Part shown: positions 6,038 to 12,580 of the stretch, piece after piece
Layout of the letters: the number at the start of each line of letters is the position of its first letter
Position numbering within the stretch: the first letter of the stretch is position 1
Source of the DNA: Firmicutes bacterium CAG:124
Lineage (GTDB): Bacteria > Bacillota > Clostridia > Oscillospirales > Oscillospiraceae
Length of the DNA stretch: 19,686 nt
Direction: 5' to 3'
NCBI GenBank assembly: GCA_000432135.1
Contig: HF990646.1
Span: forward strand, 1 to 19,686
The notes under the pieces: generated by a model
Databases searched by the model: none
Seen by the model: only the letters and a program-made list of their open reading frames with translations
Told to the model about the DNA's origin: nothing
Program-made: the position numbers and the translations under genes

Positions 6038-7134
6038 CAGTCGTCGTTAAAATCGTCTGCCGAGATACTTACAGGCTTCGCGGCGACGGATGCGGGCGGC
6101 TTTGCGTTCTTGCCCTGCAGCTTCCACATATTGTCTCGGATGGACTGCTCAATGCGGTCAGCGACGTCGGGATGATCAATGAGGTACTGCTTGGCCGAGT
6201 CGCGGCCCTGTCCAATACGCTCGTCTCCGATGGAGAACCAGCTGCCGCTCTTGTTGATGAGCTCGAGCTGCACGGCAAGGTCGACCATCTCGCCCCATTT
6301 GGAGATGCCTTCGCCGTACATGATATCGAAAAACGCCTCTTTGAAGGGGGGCGCGCATTTATTCTTGACGATCTTGGCCCGCGTGCGGTTGCCGATGACC
6401 TCGGAGCCGTTTTTGATGGCCTCCGTGCGGCGGATATCGATACGGACAGATGCATAGAATTTCAGCGCGTTGCCGCCGGTCGTCGTTTCGGGGTTGCCGT
6501 ACATGACGCCGATCTTCATACGCAGCTGGTTGATGAAGATCACAACGCAGTTCGTCTTGGAGATATTACCCGCCAGCTTTCGCAGCGCCTGCGACATGAG
6601 CCGGGCCTGCAGGCCGACGAACGTATCGCCCATCTCGCCCTCAATTTCCGCGCGGGGCGTCAGCGCTGCGACAGAGTCGACAACCACAACGTCGACCGCG
6701 CCAGAGCGCACAAGCGCGTCGGTGATCTCCAGCGCCTGCTCGCCGGTATCCGGCTGGGAAACCAGCATGGAGTCAATATCCACGCCGATACGGGCAGCAT
6801 AATCCGGATCCAGCGCATGCTCGGCATCTACGAATGCGACCTCGCCGCCGCGCTTCTGCGCCTGTGCGACAATATGCAGCGCCAGCGTCGTCTTACCGGA
6901 GGATTCCGGGCCGTAGATCTCGATAATTCTGCCCTTCGGTACGCCGCCGATGCCGAGCGCGGCGTCGAGCGCCAGAGAACCGGTCGGGATCGCATCGACC
7001 TGAAGATCAGGCCTGTCGCCAAGGCGCATGACCGCACCCTTGCCGAAGTTTTTCTCGATCTGCCGGATGGCCGTATCAAGCGCCTGCTTCTTGTCATTAT
7101 TGGGAGTCTGATCGGCTGCTTTTTTCTTTTCCAT
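6037..7134 (-). CDS. recA: Recombinase RecA
   Basis: RecA forms ATP-dependent filaments on single-stranded DNA, drives strand exchange and stimulates LexA self-cleavage. The 365-residue protein is of ordinary length and uninterrupted (no intein). The Walker A is GPESSGKT at 75-82. VVVVDSVAAL is the Walker B region, the L2 region is MYGNPETTTGGNALKFYASVR, and the C-terminus is acidic (SADDFNDD). The ATG at 7134 follows an AGGAAGGA ribosome binding site by about 9 nt. It is the first gene after a strong promoter with a LexA-box-like palindrome, and recX, rimO and pgsA follow with overlaps. The cinA gene often found beside recA in Firmicutes is absent here. Confidence 0.98.
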   Translation of the reverse strand: MEKKKAADQTPNNDKKQALDTAIRQIEKNFGKGAVMRLGDRPDLQVDAIPTGSLALDAALGIGGVPKGRIIEIYGPESSGKTTLALHIVAQAQKRGGEVAFVDAEHALDPDYAARIGVDIDSMLVSQPDTGEQALEITDALVRSGAVDVVVVDSVAALTPRAEIEGEMGDTFVGLQARLMSQALRKLAGNISKTNCVVIFINQLRMKIGVMYGNPETTTGGNALKFYASVRIDIRRTEAIKNGSEVIGNRTRAKIVKNKCAPPFKEAFFDIMYGEGISKWGEMVDLAVQLELINKSGSWFSIGDERIGQGRDSAKQYLIDHPDVADRIEQSIRDNMWKLQGKNAKPPASVAAKPVSISADDFNDD

Positions 7135-7168
7135 CGTCTCAGTTCCTTCCTCTTTTGTGTATGAACCT

Positions 7169-7197
7169 ACTATAGCACATCATTCGATAAAAATCAA
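7169..7197 (-). promoter_or_regulatory. Sigma-A promoter of recA
   Basis: The -35 TTGATT (7192-7197) and -10 TATAGT (7169-7174) are separated by exactly 17 bp, within the 72-bp gap between prmC and recA. Transcription would start near 7162, leaving a short leader of about 28 nt before the ATG. The gap contains no terminator-like hairpin after prmC. Confidence 0.82.
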
Positions 7198-7208
7198 ACA
7201 TTTGTTTT
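7195..7208 (-). promoter_or_regulatory. Candidate LexA (SOS) box upstream of recA
   Basis: AAAACAAATGTTTG on the minus strand matches the Bacillus-type LexA consensus CGAACRNRYGTTYG at 12 of 14 positions, failing only at the first two. It overlaps three bases of the recA -35 element and the prmC stop codon. Position and match make it a good candidate for SOS control. No lexA gene is present in the window to support it. Confidence 0.6.
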
Positions 7209-8064
7209 ACTTCTTTTTGCCTCTGACTGCTCGGACAACGCCGCGCAGATCCTTTCGAAGGACAATATCCGTATATCCGTATTCCTGCAGAATCATGGAT
7301 ACGGCCATATGCTGTCCCAGGCCGAATTCAAAGCAAAGGTATCCGCCGTCGGACAGCAGATGGGTAAAGTTTTCGGCGACGGCGCGGTAAAATGCCAGAC
7401 CGTCCTTCCCGCCGTCCAGTGCAAGAGCTGGCTCGTATTCCTTCACGGACGGTTCCAGCCGCGTCATTTCCTCGCTCGTTACATACGGCGGGTTGCAGAC
7501 CAGCGCGTCGAGCGTGCCGACAAAGCTCAGCCCTCTTTTTCGCGCGTCCAGCCCGACTGCCGTTACGCGGTTCATAAGCTTCAGACGCTTGATATTGCGC
7601 TTGGCGACGGCCAGCGCGGGGCGCGAAATATCCGCAAGCGTCACATGGGCATCCGGCAGCTGGTGCGCGATGGCGAGGCCGATACAGCCGCTGCCGCAGC
7701 AAAGATCCAGCACGCGCGGTGCTTCCCTGCCGCGCAGAATATCAAGCGCAAGGTCGGTGACAGCCATGGTGTCGTCGCGCGGGATGAGCACATCCGGCGT
7801 GACCTCCAGCGAGATCCCATAGAAATCCCACTGTCCGAGAATATACGGCAGCGGCTCATGCGCCAGCATACGGTTTACATAACTGCTCAGTTTTTCTTCG
7901 ATCTGCTCGCTTGCATATAAATTCGAATCAGCCAGCACAGCTGTCACGGATTTCCCGGACGCGAATGCCAACAGCTCCCGTGCGGCCATGGAGGCATTCT
8001 CCCCTTCCGACGGCAGCAGCGCCCGGCGGGCCTGCAGATAGAGGTCGCTGTATTTCTTTACCAT
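7207..8064 (-). CDS. prmC: Peptide chain release factor N5-glutamine methyltransferase
   Basis: PrmC methylates the glutamine of the GGQ motif in release factors, using S-adenosylmethionine. The 285-residue protein has the N-terminal helical domain (YSDLYLQARRALL), the linker PYILGQWDFYGISLEVTPDVLIPR, the SAM-binding loop DLCCGSGCIGLAIA (about 120-133) and the catalytic NPPY at 191-194. The usual IPRPDTE-type sequence reads IPRDDTM here, a mild deviation. Its ATG overlaps the end of the DUF1385 gene by 7 bp, so the two are translationally coupled. In many Firmicutes DUF1385, prmC and prfA are neighbours; prfA is missing here, and recA follows after 72 bp with its own promoter. Confidence 0.94.
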   Translation of the reverse strand: MVKKYSDLYLQARRALLPSEGENASMAARELLAFASGKSVTAVLADSNLYASEQIEEKLSSYVNRMLAHEPLPYILGQWDFYGISLEVTPDVLIPRDDTMAVTDLALDILRGREAPRVLDLCCGSGCIGLAIAHQLPDAHVTLADISRPALAVAKRNIKRLKLMNRVTAVGLDARKRGLSFVGTLDALVCNPPYVTSEEMTRLEPSVKEYEPALALDGGKDGLAFYRAVAENFTHLLSDGGYLCFEFGLGQHMAVSMILQEYGYTDIVLRKDLRGVVRAVRGKKK

Positions 8065-9020
8065 CGGTCGGCACCCGCCTCGTCCGGAATGACGAGCTTC
8101 AGCGCTTCGATGGCGACCTCCAGCATGGAATCATCCGGCTCGTTGGTCGTAAAGTGCTGGAACCACATGCCGGGCGCGGACAGTGCACGCGTCAGGGCGT
8201 TGTCATGACGGCCGACAAAGCGGTTGCATTCATAGCTGATCGACACGACGAACGGCAGCAGCGCAAGCCGGATGAGCATACGGACAAGCATATTGCTGGT
8301 CGGGAAAACGGCGCTTACGAGCGCAAAGAGCAAAATCGAAATTGCAACGACGACAAACAGGAAGCTTGTGCCGCAGCGCGGATGCAGGCGGGTCATACCG
8401 CGGCAGTTTTCAACGGTCAGCGGAAGCTGCGCCTCATAGCAACGGATGGTCTTATGCTCCGCGCCGTGATAGGAAAAGACGCGCTTCATGTCCTTCATCC
8501 GGGAAATCAGGATCATATAGCCCATAAAGATCGCGATGCGGATCACCCCCTCGATCAGGCTGCGGACGACGGCATTGTGGATCCAGCGGTCAAAAATACC
8601 GCTCAAGAGCGTCGGCAGCAGGAAAAACAGGCCGACGGAAAACAGAACGCCGAGAAACACGGAGAAGGACACGACCGCCTTTTCCAGCTTCTCACTGCCA
8701 AGCTTCTTCTCAAGCCACTGCTCAAATTTGGACGGCTGCGCGTCTTCCTCCTCTTCCGGGAAGAACTCCGCCGAATACATGAGCGCCTTCACACCGGACA
8801 CCATAGACGAAGCAAAATTCACCACGCCGCGGATCAGCGGCCATTTGGCGACGCCGGTGCGCTTTTTAAGCGGCTCGACCTTCGTGACGAGGCCCTCCGG
8901 CCCGCGCACGACGATGGATCGCTTGTCCGGCCCCTGCATCATGATGCCCTCGATCAGGGCTTGACCGCCGATGAGCGTTTTAAATTTTTCCTGGCTGACA
9001 GGATTGTTCTCTTTTTTCAT
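8058..9020 (-). CDS. DUF1385 (YqhQ-like) membrane protein
   Basis: This 320-residue protein belongs to the DUF1385/YqhQ family of unknown function. The N-terminal cytoplasmic part has the family-typical GGQALIEGIMMQGPDKRS (about 18-35). Hydrophobic segments lie near residues 117-142, 159-174, 217-240 and 244-263. Between them are conserved motifs with a possible metal- or ligand-binding look: YHGAEHKTI (about 184-192), LTVENC and HPRCGTSF (213-220). The C-terminal stretch APGMWFQHFTTNEPDDSMLEVAIEAL is also conserved. The ATG is 9 bp after the histidine kinase stop, with AAGAGG overlapping that stop codon. It overlaps prmC by 7 bp. The motifs recall an enzyme, but no activity can be assigned. 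Confidence 0.9.
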   Translation of the reverse strand: MKKENNPVSQEKFKTLIGGQALIEGIMMQGPDKRSIVVRGPEGLVTKVEPLKKRTGVAKWPLIRGVVNFASSMVSGVKALMYSAEFFPEEEEDAQPSKFEQWLEKKLGSEKLEKAVVSFSVFLGVLFSVGLFFLLPTLLSGIFDRWIHNAVVRSLIEGVIRIAIFMGYMILISRMKDMKRVFSYHGAEHKTIRCYEAQLPLTVENCRGMTRLHPRCGTSFLFVVVAISILLFALVSAVFPTSNMLVRMLIRLALLPFVVSISYECNRFVGRHDNALTRALSAPGMWFQHFTTNEPDDSMLEVAIEALKLVIPDEAGADRW

Positions 9021-9029
9021 GCAAACCTC

Positions 9030-10451
9030 TTATTCTTCCCCGGTGGGGATGCTGATCGTGACAAGCGTACCGCCGCCCTCCGCGTTTTCCAGCGTCAGCG
9101 TGCCGCCGTGCATGGTGACGATCTCCTCGCAGACGGCGAGGCCGATGCCGCTGCCGCGCGCCTTGGAGCTGCCCTTATAGAATTTTAATTTGACGTGCGG
9201 AAGCTCTTCCTCCGGAATGCCGGGGCCGTAGTCCCGCATACGGATGACGACAAAGCTCCCTTCATGTGCGATGGACGCGTCGATGCGTTTGCCCTCGCCG
9301 CCGTGCTTGGCCGCATTGTCAAGAATGTTCAAAAACACCTGCCGCATACGCGCAACGTCGCACGGGATTTCCGGAATCTCCTCGTCGCAGCCGTCGTAAT
9401 GCAGGCAGATGCCCTCCTGCTTGAGCCGGTTGCCATACATGAAGACCGTATCCTCAAATTCTGCCAGAATATCGGCTGTTTCGACATGGAGCGTAAACCG
9501 CCCGTCCTGCATCCGCGTGAATTCCAGCAGCTCCTCGACCATACCGGTCAGCCGCTTGGCCTCGCGCGCGATGATCACGACGCCGCGCCGCGTTTCCGTG
9601 TCCAGATTCTCGGATGTCAGAAGCGTCTCACCCCAGCCGGAAATGGCTGTAAGCGGCGTTCGAAGCTCATGCGACACGGAGGAAATGAACTCTGTCTGTG
9701 TTTTTTCCGCCTGTCCGATCTTGACAGACATATCATTAATGGTGCTGACCAGCTCGCCGATCTCGTCGTCATACTGACCGGGGATCTGCACGCCGTAGGA
9801 GCCTGCGGCGATGCGCCTGGCCGTCGCGTTGATCTGCGAGACGGGCACCAGAATGGACTTGATAAAAAAACTGCTCAGGAAAAAGATCGAGCCGATGAAA
9901 AGCAAGCCGATCGTCACGGCGATCAGCGCGATCATCAGGATCTGAAGATCCGCGTTGCGCAGGCTCGTCACATAGCGCAGAACGCCGATCACCTCACCGT
10001 TGGTATAGATCATCGGGCTGGAGACGGCCAGAATGCGCTCCCCTGTCAGCGGGTTTCTGCCTTTATAGTGCCGGATCTGCTGGCTGTCGATGGCCTGCTG
10101 GATCTCGGGCGTCGAGGGGGAGCGTCCTGCGAATTTTCCGTAGGAGGAGGCGACGAGCTTTCCGTTTGCGGAAATGAACTGCAGCTCCAGCCGGTCCTTT
10201 TCCTCAAAGGTCTGCGCGAATTTGATGCAGGACTGGTAGTATTCCTTATAGCTCTGCGAAATGTAGTTGCTGAAAAAATCAGTTGTTGTTTTCGCCTTGT
10301 TTTCGAGGCCGGAGCGAAGGTTTGTGTCGTAATACGCCGCCATGGAGAACACCACGCCGAGCACGCACGCTGCGACCAGCAGCATGATCACGCCCACGTT
10401 ATTGACGAACCAGCGCCGTTCAATGCCGGACAGGCGTTTCTTTTTCTTCAA
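9030..10451 (-). CDS. Membrane sensor histidine kinase
   Basis: This 473-residue sensor kinase is the partner of the response regulator just upstream. TM1 is at about 15-40 and an extracytoplasmic sensor of about 130 residues follows. The latter ends in a Cache/PDC-like pattern (GRNPLTGERILAVSSPMI, NGEVIGVLRYVTSLR). TM2 is at about 169-198, HAMP at about 199-250, and the phosphoacceptor His261 is in SVSHELRTPLT. The catalytic domain has the N box NILDNAAKH (375-383), the G1 box DYGPGI (407-412) and GSGIGLAV. The architecture resembles PhoR/WalK-type kinases without a cytoplasmic PAS domain. The start is TTG at 10449-10451, 18 bp after the regulator stop, preceded by AGGTGAGG. No ATG exists before TM1, so TTG is well supported. 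The signal sensed is unknown. Confidence 0.93.
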   Translation of the reverse strand: MKKKKRLSGIERRWFVNNVGVIMLLVAACVLGVVFSMAAYYDTNLRSGLENKAKTTTDFFSNYISQSYKEYYQSCIKFAQTFEEKDRLELQFISANGKLVASSYGKFAGRSPSTPEIQQAIDSQQIRHYKGRNPLTGERILAVSSPMIYTNGEVIGVLRYVTSLRNADLQILMIALIAVTIGLLFIGSIFFLSSFFIKSILVPVSQINATARRIAAGSYGVQIPGQYDDEIGELVSTINDMSVKIGQAEKTQTEFISSVSHELRTPLTAISGWGETLLTSENLDTETRRGVVIIAREAKRLTGMVEELLEFTRMQDGRFTLHVETADILAEFEDTVFMYGNRLKQEGICLHYDGCDEEIPEIPCDVARMRQVFLNILDNAAKHGGEGKRIDASIAHEGSFVVIRMRDYGPGIPEEELPHVKLKFYKGSSKARGSGIGLAVCEEIVTMHGGTLTLENAEGGGTLVTISIPTGEE

Positions 10452-10469
10452 AAAGCCTCACCTCACGCC

Positions 10470-11156
10470 TTATGCACCCCACTTGTAGCCAAAGCCCCAG
10501 ACCGTTGTGATGTAGGTCGGATTTGCGGTATCGTCCTCAATTTTAATACGCAGGCGGCGGATGTTGACGTCAACGATCTTGAGCTCTCCGTCATAGTCCC
10601 GGCCCCAGACCGCAGCGAGGATATCCTCCCGAGAAAGCGCCCTGCCCGGATTCTGCATGAACAACTTGACAATGGCATATTCCACCTGCGTCAGTTTGAT
10701 GCGGCGGCCCTCCTTGTCCAGCGTCCGGTTGCGCGTGTTCAACACGAACGGACCGTGTTTGAGTTCAATCTGATTGGACGAGCCGTCGGAGTCAATGCGG
10801 CGGTAGAGCGCGTCGATGCGTGCGGTCAGCTCCGCAGGACTGAAGGGCTTGGTCATATAGTCGTCCGCGCCTGTCATCAGGCCGGTGATCTTGTCCATTT
10901 CCTGACTTCTTGCGGTTAACATAATAATTCCGATCTTTTTATCCGTCACCCGGATGCTGCGGCAGACCTCAAAGCCGTCGATGCCGGGCAGCATAATATC
11001 GAGGATCGCGACGCCGACATCCGGGTTGGCCTTCAGCAGCTCCAGCGCTTCTTCTCCGGTCCCGGCCTCTACGACCTCATACCCGGCGCGCTTGAGATTG
11101 ATGACCACAAAGCTGCGGATACTGACCTCATCTTCCAAAATCAAAACCTTTTTCAT
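10470..11156 (-). CDS. OmpR/PhoB-family response regulator
   Basis: This 228-residue DNA-binding regulator has a receiver domain followed by a winged helix. In the receiver, the acidic pair is in LEDE (residues 7-10), the phosphoacceptor is Asp53 (AILDIMLPG), the switch Thr81 is in MLTAR, and Lys103 is in TKPFSP. The C-terminal domain has the OmpR pattern REDILAAVWGRDYDGELKIVDVNIRRLRIKIED and ends YITTVWGFGYKW. The frame is open to 11333, but that part overlaps the lipoprotein gene and is not domain-like. The ATG at 11156 has GAGGAG 9 nt upstream. It starts 13 bp after the lipoprotein gene and precedes its kinase by 18 bp. Its targets are not known from this window, though a WalR/PhoP-like box lies upstream of the operon. 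Confidence 0.95.
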   Translation of the reverse strand: MKKVLILEDEVSIRSFVVINLKRAGYEVVEAGTGEEALELLKANPDVGVAILDIMLPGIDGFEVCRSIRVTDKKIGIIMLTARSQEMDKITGLMTGADDYMTKPFSPAELTARIDALYRRIDSDGSSNQIELKHGPFVLNTRNRTLDKEGRRIKLTQVEYAIVKLFMQNPGRALSREDILAAVWGRDYDGELKIVDVNIRRLRIKIEDDTANPTYITTVWGFGYKWGA

Positions 11157-11169
11157 GCTGTTTCGCTCC

Positions 11170-12501
11170 TCATGTCTCTCCCGAATTCCAATCAATATGA
11201 ATAAAGTGGAACATATCCCGCAGCCTGTCCGCAGACAGCTCCTCAGCCCACTTCCCTGTTCCAAGCTTCGCCGCATAGGTGATATCGCCTTTTTCGGCCA
11301 GAATGAACCTGCCGTCGGCGGATGCAGATTCATTTCGATTCTCTCCGGAAAACGCGTAGATCGTAAAGATCAGCTCTGTGCGCCGCCCGTCTTCCCACTG
11401 CGAAAATGCATAGCCATGCACGCCGTCCGCCTCTGCGCCGCGCGTGATGCAGAACTGGTTCTGCCAGCGGTCCGGAAGCTTTAAGAACCAGCCGCCTGAA
11501 AAGCTGTGATAGGTCGTCAGCTTTGGCAGGCTGCGTCCGTCCAGATCAAGGTTGTACCAGCTGATCGCGGAATCGTTCTCATCGGATCCCTCTGCCGACG
11601 GAAGCGGCAAAATCTGCGGCAGCTCGATCAGCCCGTCGCCGTCAATATCGGAGGCGTAGACATAGTAGCTGCGGACAGTGGAAACAGGGCTTTCCGCCTC
11701 GCGCATAGTGACGCTTTGGAACACGCCGTTCTGAAACGCAAAGACGTCTGTCACAAGTCCGGTATCCTCATATGCGCTCGACACAAAGACAGCGGGAATG
11801 TCCTTCATCAGATTTCCGGTCAGAATACGCTTGACAAGGGACGCTCCGGCAGTTAGATACGCTTCCTTCTCGCGCTCCATCTGCCCGGCCTGCCAGCGGT
11901 AAAGCTCTGCAATGCCCTGCGGCTGCTCTGCTTCAAAGCGGAGCAGGAAAATATCCTTCCGGCCGTCGCCGTCAAGGTCGACTACGCGGTATTCCGAGTA
12001 ATTGGCATTCATCAGCTCGGCCACATGGCCGTCGGAGTAGGAATATGCGCTGAGCGATTGCAGCACGTCGGTGGACAGCTGCCGACCGATGACAAGCTCG
12101 ATGCCCGGCTGGCCGGTCAGCTGGACGTATTCGACGCTGGCAAAGCTGGTGCCGTCGCCCTCGATCACATCCGTCAAGTGGTAATCGCCGTCCACACGGG
12201 AAAAGATGCAGGCTCTGAGCGGCCTGTCCCCTGCTGCCTTCAAAAACGCGATCGCTTCTTCCTGTCCGTCGCCGTCGAGATCGGCCAGCTGCACAGACTG
12301 CTGATTCGGGCCGGACACCGGCGCAGAATAGACAGCGCTCTGGCCGCTCAGAACCGCATCGATTGCAAGCTCCAGCCGGTCATATTCATCAGAATGCCGC
12401 GGCAGCGTATATAACTCGTCAACTGTTTTGACAAAACAGCCTGAAAGCAGCAGCGTCAGCGCTGCTGCAAGCAGCGCAAGCCCCGCCCGTTTTCCGTGCA
12501 A
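11170..12501 (-). CDS. Lipoprotein with DxDxDG (VCBS/FG-GAP-like) repeats
   Basis: This 443-residue protein is predicted to be exported and lipid-anchored. A positively charged start (HGKRAG), a hydrophobic stretch (LALLAAALTLLL) and the lipobox LSGC give Cys22 as the lipidated residue. Three calcium-binding-type loops are seen: DLDGDGQEE (about 74-82), DLDGDGRKD (about 175-183) and DIDGDGLIE (about 285-293). They sit in beta-rich sequence as in VCBS/FG-GAP blades. No catalytic motif is recognised and the function is unknown. The frame opens at an ATG at 12540, but AAGGAG at 12511-12516 points to the TTG at 12499-12501 (9-nt spacing), which also gives a normal signal peptide length. It heads the operon with the response regulator and kinase, suggesting a role in sensing or as a target of that system. 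Confidence 0.85.
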   Translation of the reverse strand: MHGKRAGLALLAAALTLLLSGCFVKTVDELYTLPRHSDEYDRLELAIDAVLSGQSAVYSAPVSGPNQQSVQLADLDGDGQEEAIAFLKAAGDRPLRACIFSRVDGDYHLTDVIEGDGTSFASVEYVQLTGQPGIELVIGRQLSTDVLQSLSAYSYSDGHVAELMNANYSEYRVVDLDGDGRKDIFLLRFEAEQPQGIAELYRWQAGQMEREKEAYLTAGASLVKRILTGNLMKDIPAVFVSSAYEDTGLVTDVFAFQNGVFQSVTMREAESPVSTVRSYYVYASDIDGDGLIELPQILPLPSAEGSDENDSAISWYNLDLDGRSLPKLTTYHSFSGGWFLKLPDRWQNQFCITRGAEADGVHGYAFSQWEDGRRTELIFTIYAFSGENRNESASADGRFILAEKGDITYAAKLGTGKWAEELSADRLRDMFHFIHIDWNSGET

Positions 12502-12510
12502 TCGTTCCAA

Positions 12511-12516
12511 CTCCTT
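12511..12516 (-). promoter_or_regulatory. Ribosome binding site deciding the lipoprotein start
   Basis: AAGGAG lies 9 nt before the TTG at 12499-12501. The upstream ATG (12538-12540) overlaps the promoter -10 region and has no ribosome binding site, so the longer reading is unlikely. Confidence 0.65.
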
Positions 12517-12530
12517 TTTCAACTCTTTAT

Positions 12531-12539
12531 AGTATATCA
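12531..12539 (-). promoter_or_regulatory. Extended -10 promoter of the lipoprotein/two-component operon
   Basis: TGATATACT on the minus strand is an extended -10 (TG at 12538-12539, TATACT at 12531-12536). No good -35 is seen 16-18 bp upstream, as is common for extended -10 or activator-dependent promoters. Transcription would start near 12524. It lies in the 79-bp gap between dnaE and the lipoprotein gene. Confidence 0.55.
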
Positions 12540-12555
12540 TGTCAGGTTACAAAAG

Positions 12556-12572
12556 TGTAGCGAATTTGTAAA
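12556..12572 (+). promoter_or_regulatory. Possible WalR/PhoP-type operator
   Basis: On the plus strand TGTAGC, five bases, TGTAAA matches the WalR pattern TGTWAH-N5-TGTWAH at 11 of 12 defined positions. On the minus strand the same bases read as a TTTACA-type PhoP half site. It sits about 20 bp upstream of the extended -10 of an operon that encodes an OmpR-family regulator, so autoregulation is possible. An overlapping inverted repeat TTACAAA/TTTGTAA (12547-12553 and 12565-12571) is also present. The A/T-rich context makes a chance match possible. Confidence 0.3.
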
Positions 12573-12580
12573 AAACAAGA

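Noticed and set aside
6037..7134. Intein or insertion in recA
   Set aside because: The protein is 365 residues with all motifs contiguous, so there is no insertion.
9195..10919. 574-codon open frame on the plus strand opposite the kinase and regulator
   Set aside because: It runs antisense to a complete histidine kinase and response regulator, has no recognisable motif and no plausible ribosome binding site context.
10470..11333. Longer reading of the response regulator from 11333
   Set aside because: The extra 59 codons overlap the lipoprotein gene and are not receiver-like. The ATG at 11156 has a good ribosome binding site and gives the standard MKKVLILEDE start.
12547..12571. Inverted repeat TTACAAA/TTTGTAA after dnaE as a transcription terminator
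   Set aside because: The 7-bp A/T-only stem with an 11-nt loop is too weak for an intrinsic terminator and lacks a following T-tract; an operator is more plausible.
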